NCBI RefSeq assembly: GCF_900114035.1
Contig: NZ_FORP01000009.1
Coordinates: 62,001-126,000, forward strand
DNA from: Amycolatopsis sacchari
GTDB lineage: Bacteria > Actinomycetota > Actinomycetes > Mycobacteriales > Pseudonocardiaceae
Direction of reading: 5' to 3'
DNA: 64,000 bases
The position numbers were made by a program, and so were the translations under genes. This document shows, in pieces, positions 41,615 through 49,891 of the stretch; the stretch's first letter is position 1, and each line of letters starts with the position of its first letter. The notes below the pieces were generated by a model that was not told the DNA's origin, did no database searches, and was given only the letters and a program-made list of their open reading frames with translations.

Positions 41615-42489
41615 ACGATTTCCACCACCAGCTCCGCCAGCACGCGCACCGCGGGGTGGGGCGCGGCCGAGGGCCAGGCGAGCGACATGCGGCGACTCAG
41701 CGCGCCCGGCGGCAACGGCCGCCAAACGACGCGGGGTTCCTTACGCGCCACCGTTCCCTCGTCGAACGCCACTCCGTGTCCCGCCAGCACGAGCCCCAGC
41801 ACGAACTCGGGGCTGCGGGCGTGCCGCGTGCCCGCCGGGCGGAACCCGTGCTCCCAGCACGTCCGCAGGATCGTGTCGTAGAGCCCGGGCGCGGCGGCGC
41901 GGGGGAAGATCACCAGGCCGTGTCCGGCGAGGTCCGCGAGCGTGAGCTCCGCGCGCGCGGCCAGCGGCGAGTCGCGCGGGAGCACGACACCCAGCGGGGT
42001 TTCCACGACGGGACCCAGTTCGAGCCCGATCGCGTCGACCGGGTGCTGCAGCAGTCCCGCGTCGAGCTGCCGGTCGGCGAGCAGCCGCAGCTGTTCGGCC
42101 GTGGTCAGCTCCAGCAGGTCCAGCCGCACGTCGGGGTGCGCCTGCGCGAACGCGGACAGGATCGCGGCGAGCACGCGGCCCGGCACCTCCGGCGGCACGC
42201 CCACGCGCAACGCGTCCAGCTCGCCCCGGCCGGCCTTGCCGACGAGCGTGACCAGCCGCTCCCAGCGGGCCAGCAGTTCCCGTGCCTCGCCGAGCAGCAC
42301 CTGCCCCGCCTCGGTCAGCTCGACGCGCCTGCTGTCGCGGTCGAACAGCCGCGCGCCCAGGTCCTGTTCGAGCTTGCGGATGCGCTGGCTCAGCGGCGGC
42401 TGCGCGATGCCGAGCCGTTCGGCGGCGCGGCCGAAGTGCAGTTCCTCGGCCACGGCGACGAAGTACCGCAGCTGACGCAGGGGTTCCAC
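41533..42489 (-). CDS. LysR-family transcriptional regulator
   Basis: 318 residues. The N-terminal winged helix is EPLRQLRYFVAVAEELHFGR, then AAERLGIAQPPLSQRIRKLE; the effector-binding domain occupies about 90-295. GTG 42489 gives the standard LysR start, five residues before the LRQLRYF motif. It is divergent from the Tat-exported metallo-hydrolase gene with 83 bp between, so that gene is the likely target. The last 82 bp overlap the convergent serine hydrolase, making the C-terminal tail longer than usual. Confidence 0.87.
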   Translation of the reverse strand: MEPLRQLRYFVAVAEELHFGRAAERLGIAQPPLSQRIRKLEQDLGARLFDRDSRRVELTEAGQVLLGEARELLARWERLVTLVGKAGRGELDALRVGVPPEVPGRVLAAILSAFAQAHPDVRLDLLELTTAEQLRLLADRQLDAGLLQHPVDAIGLELGPVVETPLGVVLPRDSPLAARAELTLADLAGHGLVIFPRAAAPGLYDTILRTCWEHGFRPAGTRHARSPEFVLGLVLAGHGVAFDEGTVARKEPRVVWRPLPPGALSRRMSLAWPSAAPHPAVRVLAELVVEIVQGDGISTLASPGEPPRRPWSVVFGQS

Positions 42490-42572
42490 GCTGGGACGAT
42501 ATCGGAACCGGTATCGCTCGACGGGAGGCGCGGTCTTGGACACGGGCGGACGCGGTGTGCTCAGCTGCGCCC

Positions 42573-43508
42573 ATGACAGTGACCCGACGAAGAATGCTCG
42601 GTGCGAGCGCGGCCGCCGCGGTGCTCGGCGGCGCCCTCCCCGCCGCGGCCGCTGCCGCGCCCGCGGGCGTGACGCTGCGCTGGTGGGGCAACAACAGCTG
42701 GGAAATCCGGGTGCCGGGCGAGAAAACCGTGCTGATCGACCCGTGGCTCACCCGCTTCCCCACCGGCACCTACACCCCGGCGGGTGCCGATCCCCGCACC
42801 CCGCTGTCGGTGGACACCGCGCTGATCGACCGCTACGTCGACTCCGGTGAGCTGCGCGCGGACCACATCCTGGTCACCCACGGGCACTACGACCACCTCA
42901 CCGACGTGCCCTACCTGGCGCGGAAAACCGGCGCGACCGTGCTCGGCACCGAGACGCACCTGAACCTGATGGCCGCGCTGGGCGCGCCCGAGGACCAGCT
43001 CTCACTGGTCACCGGCGGCGAGTACCTGACCTTCGGCACCTACCGGATCCGGGTGCTGCGCTCGCTGCACTCCGCGAGCGGGGCACGGGCGAAGGTCGCT
43101 TTTCCCGGTACCAGGCCGAACTTCGGCCTGGAGAAACCGCCGGTGCCGACGGAGATCCAGCACCTCGTCGAGGGCGGCACGCTGGCGTACCAGGTCGAGG
43201 CGAACGGCGTGCGCGTGCTGGATTTCGGCGGTTCGAACTACGTCGAGTCGGAGCTGGCCGGGTTGCGCCCCGACGTCGTGCTCCTGCCCGCGGGCGGCGG
43301 CTCGATCGCCGACTACGCGGCACGCCTGCTGCGCACGCTGGGGTTCCCGCGCTACGTCCTCCCGACGCACTGGGACGACTTCGACTACCCGCTCGGCGAA
43401 CCGGCCCGGGACTGGGGCGGGCTCGACGGCCTGCGCGAGGCCGTCGAGCAGGGCAGCCCGTCGAGCCGGTTCGTCGTGGTCGACCACCTGCGGACGTTCA
43501 GCCTGTGA
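42573..43508 (+). CDS. Tat-exported MBL-fold metallo-hydrolase
   Basis: 311 residues. The N-terminus MTVTRRRMLGASAAAAVLGG is a twin-arginine-type signal (RRRML) with a hydrophobic core and AAAAAP cleavage region. The metal-binding motif is HGHYDHL; other family features are LRWWGNNSWEI, LIDPWLTRFP and YVLPTHWDDFD. This build matches the UlaG/L-ascorbate-lactonase-like branch of MBL proteins. It is predicted to be exported folded and act outside the membrane as a hydrolase of unknown substrate. Expression is probably set by the divergent LysR regulator. It overlaps the convergent PI-PLC-like gene by 11 bp. Confidence 0.85.
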   Translation: MTVTRRRMLGASAAAAVLGGALPAAAAAAPAGVTLRWWGNNSWEIRVPGEKTVLIDPWLTRFPTGTYTPAGADPRTPLSVDTALIDRYVDSGELRADHILVTHGHYDHLTDVPYLARKTGATVLGTETHLNLMAALGAPEDQLSLVTGGEYLTFGTYRIRVLRSLHSASGARAKVAFPGTRPNFGLEKPPVPTEIQHLVEGGTLAYQVEANGVRVLDFGGSNYVESELAGLRPDVVLLPAGGGSIADYAARLLRTLGFPRYVLPTHWDDFDYPLGEPARDWGGLDGLREAVEQGSPSSRFVVVDHLRTFSL

Positions 43509-44976
43509 CGGCGTTCGCGGTGAGCGACAGGTACCAGGAGTCCCGCGGGTGGTTGGTCGCCGGGTAGTTGGCGAGGCGATCGGTCGCGAGGCTCGCGGAG
43601 TCGAAGTCCCAGCCCCGCACGACGTACCCCGCCCGCCGCGCGTCGGTGATGAACGACGAGTGCGTGGCCGGGGCGGCGTAGAACACCGCGCCCTGCCGGA
43701 GTTCCGCGCTGTCGCCGTCCTGGTACTCGTCGAAGGCGACCTGCGGGTACTGGATCCGCGCGCCACCGACCGAAGGCGTGGAGTACCGCAGGGTCTGGGC
43801 CGGGGTGGCACCGTCCGCACCGGTCCAGACCACCACGCCGCGGCTGGTCGTCTTGTCGTAGCGCGGGTCTGCCGTCTTCGCGTTGCCGCTCCACGTGACC
43901 GACGAACCGCTGAGCGTCCCCGTCCACTGCCAGTTCTGGGTGCCGCTCTGGCTCTGGTGGACCTCCCGGACCGTGCCGCTGCCGGTGAACGCCACGGTCG
44001 GCAGCACGCCGTTGTCGTACTGTTTGCTCGGCCCCCACGTGATCTCGCCGTCCGCGCCCAGCTTGCCGACGTGGGACCACAGCGTCGTCGCGGTCTGGGA
44101 CTGGTGCACCTCGACGAGGTCACCGTTGTCGGCCAAGGCGACCGCGGGGGTCTTGCCGGTGTCGTACTTCCCGTGCCGCAGCCAGGTGATCCGGCCGTCC
44201 GCGCCGTAGGTCCCGGTCCAGTACCAGAGCGTGCCGCTGCCGGAGTCGTGCACCTCGACGACCTGGCCCTTGCCGTTGACGGCGATCGCCGGGCTGGCCC
44301 CGCCGTAGGTCCCGGTCCAGTACCAGAGCGTGCCGCTGCCGGAGTCGTGCACCTCGACGACCTGGCCCTTGCCGTTGACGGCGATCGCCGGGCTGGCCCC
44401 CGTGTCGCGGCGGTACGCGGCACGGGTCGTGCCGTTGCCGGACAACAGCGGCAACACGCGTCCGCGCAACGAATCGACGGACGGCAGCGACGGGTACTGC
44501 GCCGGTGTGGCGAGGCCGGCACCGAACACGTCGGTGAGTTCCTGGTTCACCGCGGCGAGATTGCCCGCGGCGTACGACGGGTTGTCCGTCAGGTCGTCCT
44601 TCAGGTCCAGCATGACGACGATCGGCGCGTGGGACGGGTGTGCGTCCGACCAGCTGTCGACCACGCGCAGCCAGTCGCGCAGGGCGTTGGACGCGGGGTT
44701 TCCGTTGTGGTCCACCAGGTTCCCGGGCGAGTCGTGGCCGACCGCGTAGTCGTGCGACGTGCCGTAGTCGTTGTCGTGGATGTCGAACTCGACGAAGCGC
44801 ACCCCGGAGTCGAGCTGGGCGGTGATGGATCCCTTGGCGCCGTCGACGTTCCCGGAGTAGCTGTTGTGCGTCGCGCGGAACACCGCGGACGCGAACGGGA
44901 CGTCGGCCGAGGCGGGCGGGGCGGCGAGGACGGACGCCGCCAGCAGTCCGGCGGCCAGTGCGGTCTTCAGGCTCAC
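43498..44976 (-). CDS. Secreted PI-PLC-X-domain-like protein with an inserted repeat domain
   Basis: 492 residues. A Sec signal (SLKTALAAGLLAASVLAAPP ASA) is followed by the phospholipase C-like start ATHNSYSGNVDGAKG, FVEFDIHDND and VGHDSPGN. The catalytic half is then interrupted at about 190-390 by repeats of PAIAVNGKGQVVEVHDSGSG followed by TLWYWTGTYG, a PQQ/propeller-like blade pattern. Phospholipase-type sequence resumes afterwards with THSSFITDARRAGYVVRG. Two adjacent blades are identical at DNA level. It is probably a surface or secreted phosphodiesterase acting on phosphoinositide or similar lipid headgroups; enzymatic activity has not been proven from sequence. Confidence 0.8.
   Translation of the reverse strand: MSLKTALAAGLLAASVLAAPPASADVPFASAVFRATHNSYSGNVDGAKGSITAQLDSGVRFVEFDIHDNDYGTSHDYAVGHDSPGNLVDHNGNPASNALRDWLRVVDSWSDAHPSHAPIVVMLDLKDDLTDNPSYAAGNLAAVNQELTDVFGAGLATPAQYPSLPSVDSLRGRVLPLLSGNGTTRAAYRRDTGASPAIAVNGKGQVVEVHDSGSGTLWYWTGTYGGASPAIAVNGKGQVVEVHDSGSGTLWYWTGTYGADGRITWLRHGKYDTGKTPAVALADNGDLVEVHQSQTATTLWSHVGKLGADGEITWGPSKQYDNGVLPTVAFTGSGTVREVHQSQSGTQNWQWTGTLSGSSVTWSGNAKTADPRYDKTTSRGVVVWTGADGATPAQTLRYSTPSVGGARIQYPQVAFDEYQDGDSAELRQGAVFYAAPATHSSFITDARRAGYVVRGWDFDSASLATDRLANYPATNHPRDSWYLSLTANAVTG
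44202..44399. repeat. Exact 99-bp tandem duplication inside the PI-PLC-like gene
   Basis: 44202-44300 and 44301-44399 are identical base for base and in frame, adding one 33-residue blade (GASPAIAVNGKGQVVEVHDS, then GSGTLWYWTGTYG). Other blades in the protein are diverged, so this duplication is very recent, or it reflects an assembly artefact. Confidence 0.9.
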
Positions 44977-45028
44977 CCCGGCAGCGTGGCAGCCGGAACA
45001 CCGCCGCGGACCGGATTTCGGCGGAAGT

Positions 45029-45691
45029 TCAGGCCTGCGCCAGCAGGATTTCCGCGAGCTGCCCGGGCGCGGTCACCATGGCGTCGTGCCCGGTGCGCAG
45101 TTCCGTGCTGGGCCAGCCGAATTCGGCCGCCCACTTCGCGAAGGGCAGCCGCTTGTTGGGCACGCACAACACGGCGTGGCACGGCACGTCCTCGACGGCA
45201 CCGGTGAGCCGCGTCGGTTCGCTGAACGTGCGGCGGGGCTGGGGACGGAGGTTCTCCTCCAGCCAGGCGACGTCGGCTGGTTCCCGCACCCCGACCGTCG
45301 ACGCCGGAGGCGTGGCGATCATGCCGTCCGCGGTGAGCGAATCGACCCACTCGACGAACCACTCGGGCGCGCGACTGTCCATGGAGTCGCCGTCGCGGCC
45401 GTACCACGCGTCGACGAGCACGATCCGCCGGACGCGCTCCGGCATCCGGTCGGCCGCCTCGCGGACCACGAAACCCGAGTAGCTGTGCCCGACGAGCACC
45501 ACGTCGTCCAGACCCGCCAGCAGCGCGGCGACCTCGTCGACGTGCGTGCGCAGCCCGATTCCCGGATCACCGGTGCTCAGCGTCGGCGTGTGCACGCGGT
45601 GCCCCCGCTCCCGTAGCGGCGCGGCCACCCGCTCCCAGCACCAGCCGCCGTGCCACGCCCCGTGCACCAGCACGTAGTCCACAGTAGACAC
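45029..45691 (-). CDS. Alpha/beta hydrolase (esterase-like)
   Basis: 220 residues. VDYVLVHGAWHGGWCWERVA contains the oxyanion HGAW segment, VVLVGHSYSGFVVREAA the nucleophile elbow (Ser in GHSYSG), and STELRTGHDAMVTAPGQLA the catalytic His. It matches the hydroxynitrile lyase/salicylate esterase-like alpha/beta hydrolases common in streptomycetes. GTG 45691 is used; it starts 4 bp after the stop of the HD-domain gene, so the two form an operon. The substrate is unknown. Confidence 0.86.
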   Translation of the reverse strand: MSTVDYVLVHGAWHGGWCWERVAAPLRERGHRVHTPTLSTGDPGIGLRTHVDEVAALLAGLDDVVLVGHSYSGFVVREAADRMPERVRRIVLVDAWYGRDGDSMDSRAPEWFVEWVDSLTADGMIATPPASTVGVREPADVAWLEENLRPQPRRTFSEPTRLTGAVEDVPCHAVLCVPNKRLPFAKWAAEFGWPSTELRTGHDAMVTAPGQLAEILLAQA

Positions 45692-45695
45692 TCCG

Positions 45696-46439
45696 TTACC
45701 CGTTCCGCCGCAGGAAGTCCTCGACGCGGCGGACTGCCGCCGCCCGCTCGTCACCGTTGAGCGCGAGCGCCCGCACCACCGGGTCGGAGTCGCCGCGCCG
45801 CGCGCGCAGCTCCGCCATGCGCTCGTCGAAGGACACCCGCGCCCCGTCCGGGCTGGTCGTCATGTCGCAGTACCACAGCGCGTCCCGCACCAGGGTCCGC
45901 TCGTCCTCGAACTCGCCCAGCTCCCCGGCGAGCCCGTTCAGCTCCGCGACCCCCGCCGCACCCGCGTGGTGGGCGACCAGCGCGCACACCCGCCGCGGCA
46001 CGCCGTGCCGCGCGAGGTAGCGGGCGCCGTCGAGCTGGTGGAACCCGGTGACCGTGACCTCGGCGGCGTACCCCACGTCGTGCAGCCAGGCCGACGCGAC
46101 CAGCACCTGGCCCTCGTCCCGCGGCAGCAGGCGGGCGACCTCCTCCGCCCGGCCCGCGACGCCCCGCGTGTGCCGCCAGCGGCGCGGCAGTTCGCCCGCC
46201 AGCAGGCGTTTCGCCGTGGCACGGGCGCCCGCCACCGAACCGGACTTCAGCTGCGCCCGCACCGCGCGCTCGACGAGGATCGGCACGAACGACGTCACGC
46301 GCGCGTCGGCGAACCGCTCGCGCGCGTCCTCGACCCAGCCGTGCAGCACCTGCGGCGGGACGTCCTGCTCCTGCCGCAGGCGGTCCTCCAGCCGCCGGAT
46401 CTGCTCGTCGACGAACGGGTCGGCCGTCGAGATCATCAC
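45696..46439 (-). CDS. HD-domain protein
   Basis: 247 residues. The HD metal-binding motifs are RWRHTRGVAGRAEEV and ASAWLHDVGYAAEV, with LVAHHAGAAGV downstream. The first ~75 residues (DPFVDEQIRRLEDRLRQE ... FVPILVERAVRAQL) form a helical domain often seen before HD in actinobacteria (a three-helix DUF). It is predicted to be a phosphohydrolase for nucleotides or a signalling nucleotide. The start ATG at 46439 has an adjacent second ATG as alternative. Translationally linked to the downstream alpha/beta hydrolase. Confidence 0.85.
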   Translation of the reverse strand: MMISTADPFVDEQIRRLEDRLRQEQDVPPQVLHGWVEDARERFADARVTSFVPILVERAVRAQLKSGSVAGARATAKRLLAGELPRRWRHTRGVAGRAEEVARLLPRDEGQVLVASAWLHDVGYAAEVTVTGFHQLDGARYLARHGVPRRVCALVAHHAGAAGVAELNGLAGELGEFEDERTLVRDALWYCDMTTSPDGARVSFDERMAELRARRGDSDPVVRALALNGDERAAAVRRVEDFLRRNG

Positions 46440-46481
46440 CGCCCCAGCGTAACTCCGGACCGCCGTCCGGCGGGTGGTTGC

Positions 46482-47831
46482 CTAGGCCGAGGCGTGGCTC
46501 CGCGCGCCGGTGGCGGAGTCGCTTCGGTCCTCCTCGTGGGCGCCCCAGTCGATGCGGTAGGCCTCGGGCCGGTCGACCACGATCTGCGGGCGGCGCCGGG
46601 TGCCGTAGTCCCAGAACCAGCTCACCAGCGCGCCGATCTTCTCCCGCACGCCGGACAGCAGGATCACGTGCACGCCGAGCCACGCCAGGAACGCCAGCGG
46701 CCCGGCGAAGTGCATCCGCTTGCTGCCCAGCTCGGCGATCGCCGAACCGCGGCCGATCATCGCCATGATCCCCTTGTCGCGGTAGGCGAACGGACGGCGC
46801 TGCCCGCCACGCAGGTCGGCGAGGATGTTGCGGGCGGCCCACTCCCCCGACTGCATCGCGACCGCCCCGAGCTGCGGCAGCTTGTTGCCGTTGGCGTCGT
46901 CGGTGATGTTGGCCGAGTCCCCCAGCGCGTACACGCCCTCGAACCCGGGCACGGTCAGGTCGGCGGCCACGTCGATCCGGCCACCCTTGCCCTGCGGCAG
47001 CCCCGCGTCGCCGAGCAGCCCCCGCGCCTTGAGCCCACCGGCCCACACGACGGTGCGAGACGGGATGAAACTGCCGTCCTTGAGCACCACGCCGTCCTTG
47101 CGGACCTCCGTCACGCTGATGCCGAGCTTCATCTCCACCCCGGCCGCGCGCAGCTGCTCCGCCGCGTACTTGCGGGACCTCTCGCTGAACGGCATCAGGA
47201 TGTCGGGCAGCATGTCGACGAGGTAGACCTTGCCCGCCTTCGCCAGGTCCTTCGACAGGTAGGCGGGCACCACCTCGCGCATGCTCTCGGCCACCGCGCC
47301 CGCGGTCTCGACCCCGGTCGCCCCGCCGCCGACGACCACGACGTTCAGCGCGCCCTGCTCGATGTAGCGGGGGTCGCGGTCGGCGGCGTCGAGCACGCCG
47401 AGCTGCCGCGACCGCAGCCGCGTGGCGTCGTCGAGCGAGTACAGCGGGAACGAGTGCTCGGCGGCGCCGGGGATGCCGAAGAAGTTGACCTCCGCGCCGG
47501 TGGCGATGACGAGGACGCGGCCGCGGAAGGTCAGCCCGTCCGCGGTGGTGACGGTCCGCGTGGCCGGGTCGATCCGGGTGACCTCGGCCGTGGTGACCCG
47601 GACCGACCGGTCGCGGCGGAAGATCGACCGCAGTGGCCGTGCCACGTCGCGGTTGGCCAGCTGGGCCGTCGCCACCTGGTAGATCAGCGGCTGGAACTGG
47701 TGGTAGTTGTTCTTGTCGAGCAGCAGCACGTCCACGCCGTGCGCGGCCAGCTCCTTCGCGGCGCTCACGCCGGCGAACCCCGCGCCCACGATCACTACCT
47801 CGTGCGTCCGCTCACGCACCGAATCCACCAT
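46482..47831 (-). CDS. ndh: Type II NADH dehydrogenase (NDH-2)
   Basis: 449 residues. It has two dinucleotide folds: FAD-binding VVIVGAGFAGVSAAKELA near the start and NADH-binding NVVVVGGGATGVETAGAVA at about 165-185. FEGVYALGDSANI is the second FAD motif. The C-terminal LAFLAWLGVHVILLSGVREK is a hydrophobic/amphipathic stretch that anchors NDH-2 to the membrane. It oxidises NADH and reduces menaquinone without pumping protons. It is in the same direction as the HD gene but 42 bp away, and its last ~25 residues are polar and variable. Confidence 0.88.
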   Translation of the reverse strand: MVDSVRERTHEVVIVGAGFAGVSAAKELAAHGVDVLLLDKNNYHQFQPLIYQVATAQLANRDVARPLRSIFRRDRSVRVTTAEVTRIDPATRTVTTADGLTFRGRVLVIATGAEVNFFGIPGAAEHSFPLYSLDDATRLRSRQLGVLDAADRDPRYIEQGALNVVVVGGGATGVETAGAVAESMREVVPAYLSKDLAKAGKVYLVDMLPDILMPFSERSRKYAAEQLRAAGVEMKLGISVTEVRKDGVVLKDGSFIPSRTVVWAGGLKARGLLGDAGLPQGKGGRIDVAADLTVPGFEGVYALGDSANITDDANGNKLPQLGAVAMQSGEWAARNILADLRGGQRRPFAYRDKGIMAMIGRGSAIAELGSKRMHFAGPLAFLAWLGVHVILLSGVREKIGALVSWFWDYGTRRRPQIVVDRPEAYRIDWGAHEEDRSDSATGARSHASA

Positions 47832-47907
47832 CGTCGTCGCTCCCCTGTCGCTCCGGCTCCATCGAGGACCGGCTACCCGCGACCGGGGAGCACGACACGT
47901 CGCCGGC

Positions 47908-48114
47908 TCAGCCGCCCTGCAGCACCGCGCGGGTCAGCACCCGCCCACCGATGCCCCAGCCACCCTCGGCGACCTCGTCGACGAGCACCATCGTGTTCGC
48001 ACGGGCGCGCTCGCCGAACGTCTCAACGTACAGCTCGGTGACGCGGCTGACCAGCTCCTGCTTCTGCTCGGCGGACAGCAGTCCCTCCGGCACCTTCAAA
48101 TTGGCGAACGGCAT
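47908..48114 (-). CDS. 4-oxalocrotonate tautomerase-like protein (68 aa)
   Basis: 68 residues beginning MPFANLKVPEGLLSAEQKQE; the Pro at position 2 becomes the catalytic N-terminal proline after Met removal. The ending GGWGIGGRVLTRAVLQGG matches the family. It should fold as a beta-alpha-beta subunit of a hexamer and isomerise unsaturated oxo acids. GGGGAG precedes the start closely. It is divergent from an MmyB-type regulator, likely its controller. Confidence 0.87.
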   Translation of the reverse strand: MPFANLKVPEGLLSAEQKQELVSRVTELYVETFGERARANTMVLVDEVAEGGWGIGGRVLTRAVLQGG

Positions 48115-48216
48115 GTTCTCCCCGCTTTCCCTCATCGGTTGCGACCTCCAGGTTCCCCGTCGCGGACGGCGCCTGCCAGGGGTTGCCGTCCCCAGGTTCG
48201 GCGGCGCGCCCTGGCG

Positions 48217-48222
48217 GATACT
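48217..48222 (+). promoter_or_regulatory. -10 element (GATACT) of the MmyB-type gene
   Basis: GATACT ends 6 nt before GTG 48229; no ribosome site is present. Upstream, CCAGGTTC occurs twice (48148-48155 and 48192-48199) in the divergent region and may be part of an operator. Confidence 0.45.
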
Positions 48223-48228
48223 GGTCCG

Positions 48229-49074
48229 GTGAACCTCGCTGAGCTGGGCGTCTTCCTGCGCTCCCGCCGGGCCCGCATCCGGCCGGATGAAGTGGGCCTG
48301 CCCGGCGGTCCCCGCCGCCGCGTGCCGGGGCTGCGGCGCGACGAGGTCGCGAACCTCGCTGGCGCCTCCGTGGACTACTACACGGAGCTGGAACGCGGCC
48401 GCGGCGCGCAGCCGTCCGCGCAGATGCTGGCCGCGCTCGCCAGGGCGCTGCGGCTGGACAGCGACGAGCGGGCCCACCTGTTCCACCTCGCCGGCCGTCC
48501 CGTGCCGCCGCCGCACGGGCACCTCGCCCACGTGCAGCCCGCGATGCTCGACCTGCTCGGCCGCCTCACCGGCACGCCCGCGCAGATCATCACCGACCTG
48601 CACGAGACGCTCGTGCAGAACCCGCTCGCCGTCGCGCTGCTGGGCGCGCACCCGCGCGGGGGCGGCTTCGAGGCGAGCTTCGCCTACCGCTGGTTCACCG
48701 ATCCGGCGGCGAGGGCGGTGTACCCGCCGGAGGACCACCAGCACCAGTCGGAGGCCTTCGCGGCGGACCTGCGGGCCGCGCTCGGGCGCCGCGGCCGCGA
48801 CCGGCACGCGGAGGAGCTGGTGGCGCGGCTGCGGCGGCTCAGCACCGAGTTCGAGGAGCTGTGGGCCCGTGGCGATGTCGCGGTGCGGCGCCGGGACAGC
48901 AAGCGGATCGTGCATCCGGAGGTCGGCGTGCTCGACCTCGACTGCCTGACCCTGCTCAGCGAGGACGGCAGGCAGCGGCTGCTGTGGTTCGTCCCGCGGG
49001 CGGGTACCGACGCCGCCGACCGGTTGCGGTTGCTGGAGGTCGTCGGCAGCCAGGAACTGGGCAGTACGCGCTGA
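48229..49074 (+). CDS. XRE-family regulator with MmyB-like ligand-binding domain
   Basis: 281 residues, the second MmyB-type protein in the window. The helix-turn-helix is GLRRDEVANLAGASVDYYTE, LERGRGAQPS. The ligand domain has TDLHETLVQNPLAVALLG, SFAYRWFTDPAARAVYP and RIVHPEVGVLDLDCLTLL. GTG 48229 follows a GATACT hexamer by 6 nt, supporting a leaderless start. By position it should control the divergent tautomerase gene and itself. Its relation to the MmyB regulator at 15677 is one of shared family, not close similarity. Confidence 0.87.
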   Translation: MNLAELGVFLRSRRARIRPDEVGLPGGPRRRVPGLRRDEVANLAGASVDYYTELERGRGAQPSAQMLAALARALRLDSDERAHLFHLAGRPVPPPHGHLAHVQPAMLDLLGRLTGTPAQIITDLHETLVQNPLAVALLGAHPRGGGFEASFAYRWFTDPAARAVYPPEDHQHQSEAFAADLRAALGRRGRDRHAEELVARLRRLSTEFEELWARGDVAVRRRDSKRIVHPEVGVLDLDCLTLLSEDGRQRLLWFVPRAGTDAADRLRLLEVVGSQELGSTR

Positions 49075-49083
49075 GGCCTCCGC

Positions 49084-49791
49084 TCAGGACGCGAGCTGTG
49101 GGTAGATCCCGGTGAGGTCGCCGGACAGCTTCGCCCGCAGCTGCCGGGTCAGCTCGTCCGCGAGCACCTCGAGGCGCCCCTGCTCGATCCCGTCGAGCGC
49201 CTGGGCGGCGACGTCGGCAGGGTCCACCTTCGGGCCCTCCACGCGGGCGGCCATGTCGGTGTCCATGTAGCCGACGTGCAGGGCCGTGACGAGGGTGCCC
49301 TGGTCCTGCAGTTCGAGGCGCAGCCCGTTGGTGAGCTGGAGCTCGGCGGCCTTCGCCGCCGAGTAGCCGGCCGCCCGCGGGCCGGTGGTGAACCACGACA
49401 GGATGGACAGCACGTTGAGGATCGCCCCGCCACCGTTGCGGGCCAGCACGGGCGCGAAGGCACGGGCCATCGCGAGGGTGCCGAAGTAGTGCGTCTCCAT
49501 CTCGAGGTGGAGCGCTTCGAGCGTGCCGCCGAGGAAGGACGAGCCCGTCGAGACCCCGGCGTTGTTCACCAGGAGCTGCACGTCCCCGGCCTGCTCCGCC
49601 GCGGCCCGCACCGCCGCGGGGTCGGTGATGTCGAGCGCCAGCGGGACGACCCCCGGCAGGTCGACGCTCTCCGGTTTCCGCGCCGCGGCGTACACCTTGG
49701 CGGCGCCGCGGTCGAGCAGCGCGGCCGCGAACTGCCGCCCCAGCCCGCGGTTGGCGCCCGTGACCAGCGCGACCGAGCCCTTGATGTCCAT
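49084..49791 (-). CDS. Short-chain dehydrogenase/reductase
   Basis: 235 residues with VALVTGANRGLGRQFAAALL, LLVNNAGVSTG and the catalytic GYSAAKAAEL plus Ser in LSILSW. It is the type of small SDR that is often paired with an HxlR or TetR repressor in actinobacteria. GGAGGGG lies 7 nt upstream of ATG 49791. The divergent HxlR regulator and shared operator-like repeats suggest induction by an electrophile or quinone-like signal, which is an inference. Confidence 0.88.
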   Translation of the reverse strand: MDIKGSVALVTGANRGLGRQFAAALLDRGAAKVYAAARKPESVDLPGVVPLALDITDPAAVRAAAEQAGDVQLLVNNAGVSTGSSFLGGTLEALHLEMETHYFGTLAMARAFAPVLARNGGGAILNVLSILSWFTTGPRAAGYSAAKAAELQLTNGLRLELQDQGTLVTALHVGYMDTDMAARVEGPKVDPADVAAQALDGIEQGRLEVLADELTRQLRAKLSGDLTGIYPQLAS

Positions 49792-49825
49792 GGTCGTTCC
49801 CCTCCATCTGACTTTTGTTTTTCAA

Positions 49826-49872
49826 GTTAACCTGGTAACTGGAGAAACGCAAGCCAGAGGGGGTAACCTGGT
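49826..49872. promoter_or_regulatory. HxlR-type operator region
   Basis: An imperfect palindrome GTTAACCTGGTAAC (49826-49839) and a second AACCTGGT-containing element, GGTAACCTGGT (49862-49872), lie in the AT-richer divergent region. On the minus strand TTAACT with TTGCGT 16 bp upstream could be the SDR promoter, so binding at the first element would block it. Confidence 0.5.
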
Positions 49873-49891
49873 GGCCGAGGAGGCGGGAACG

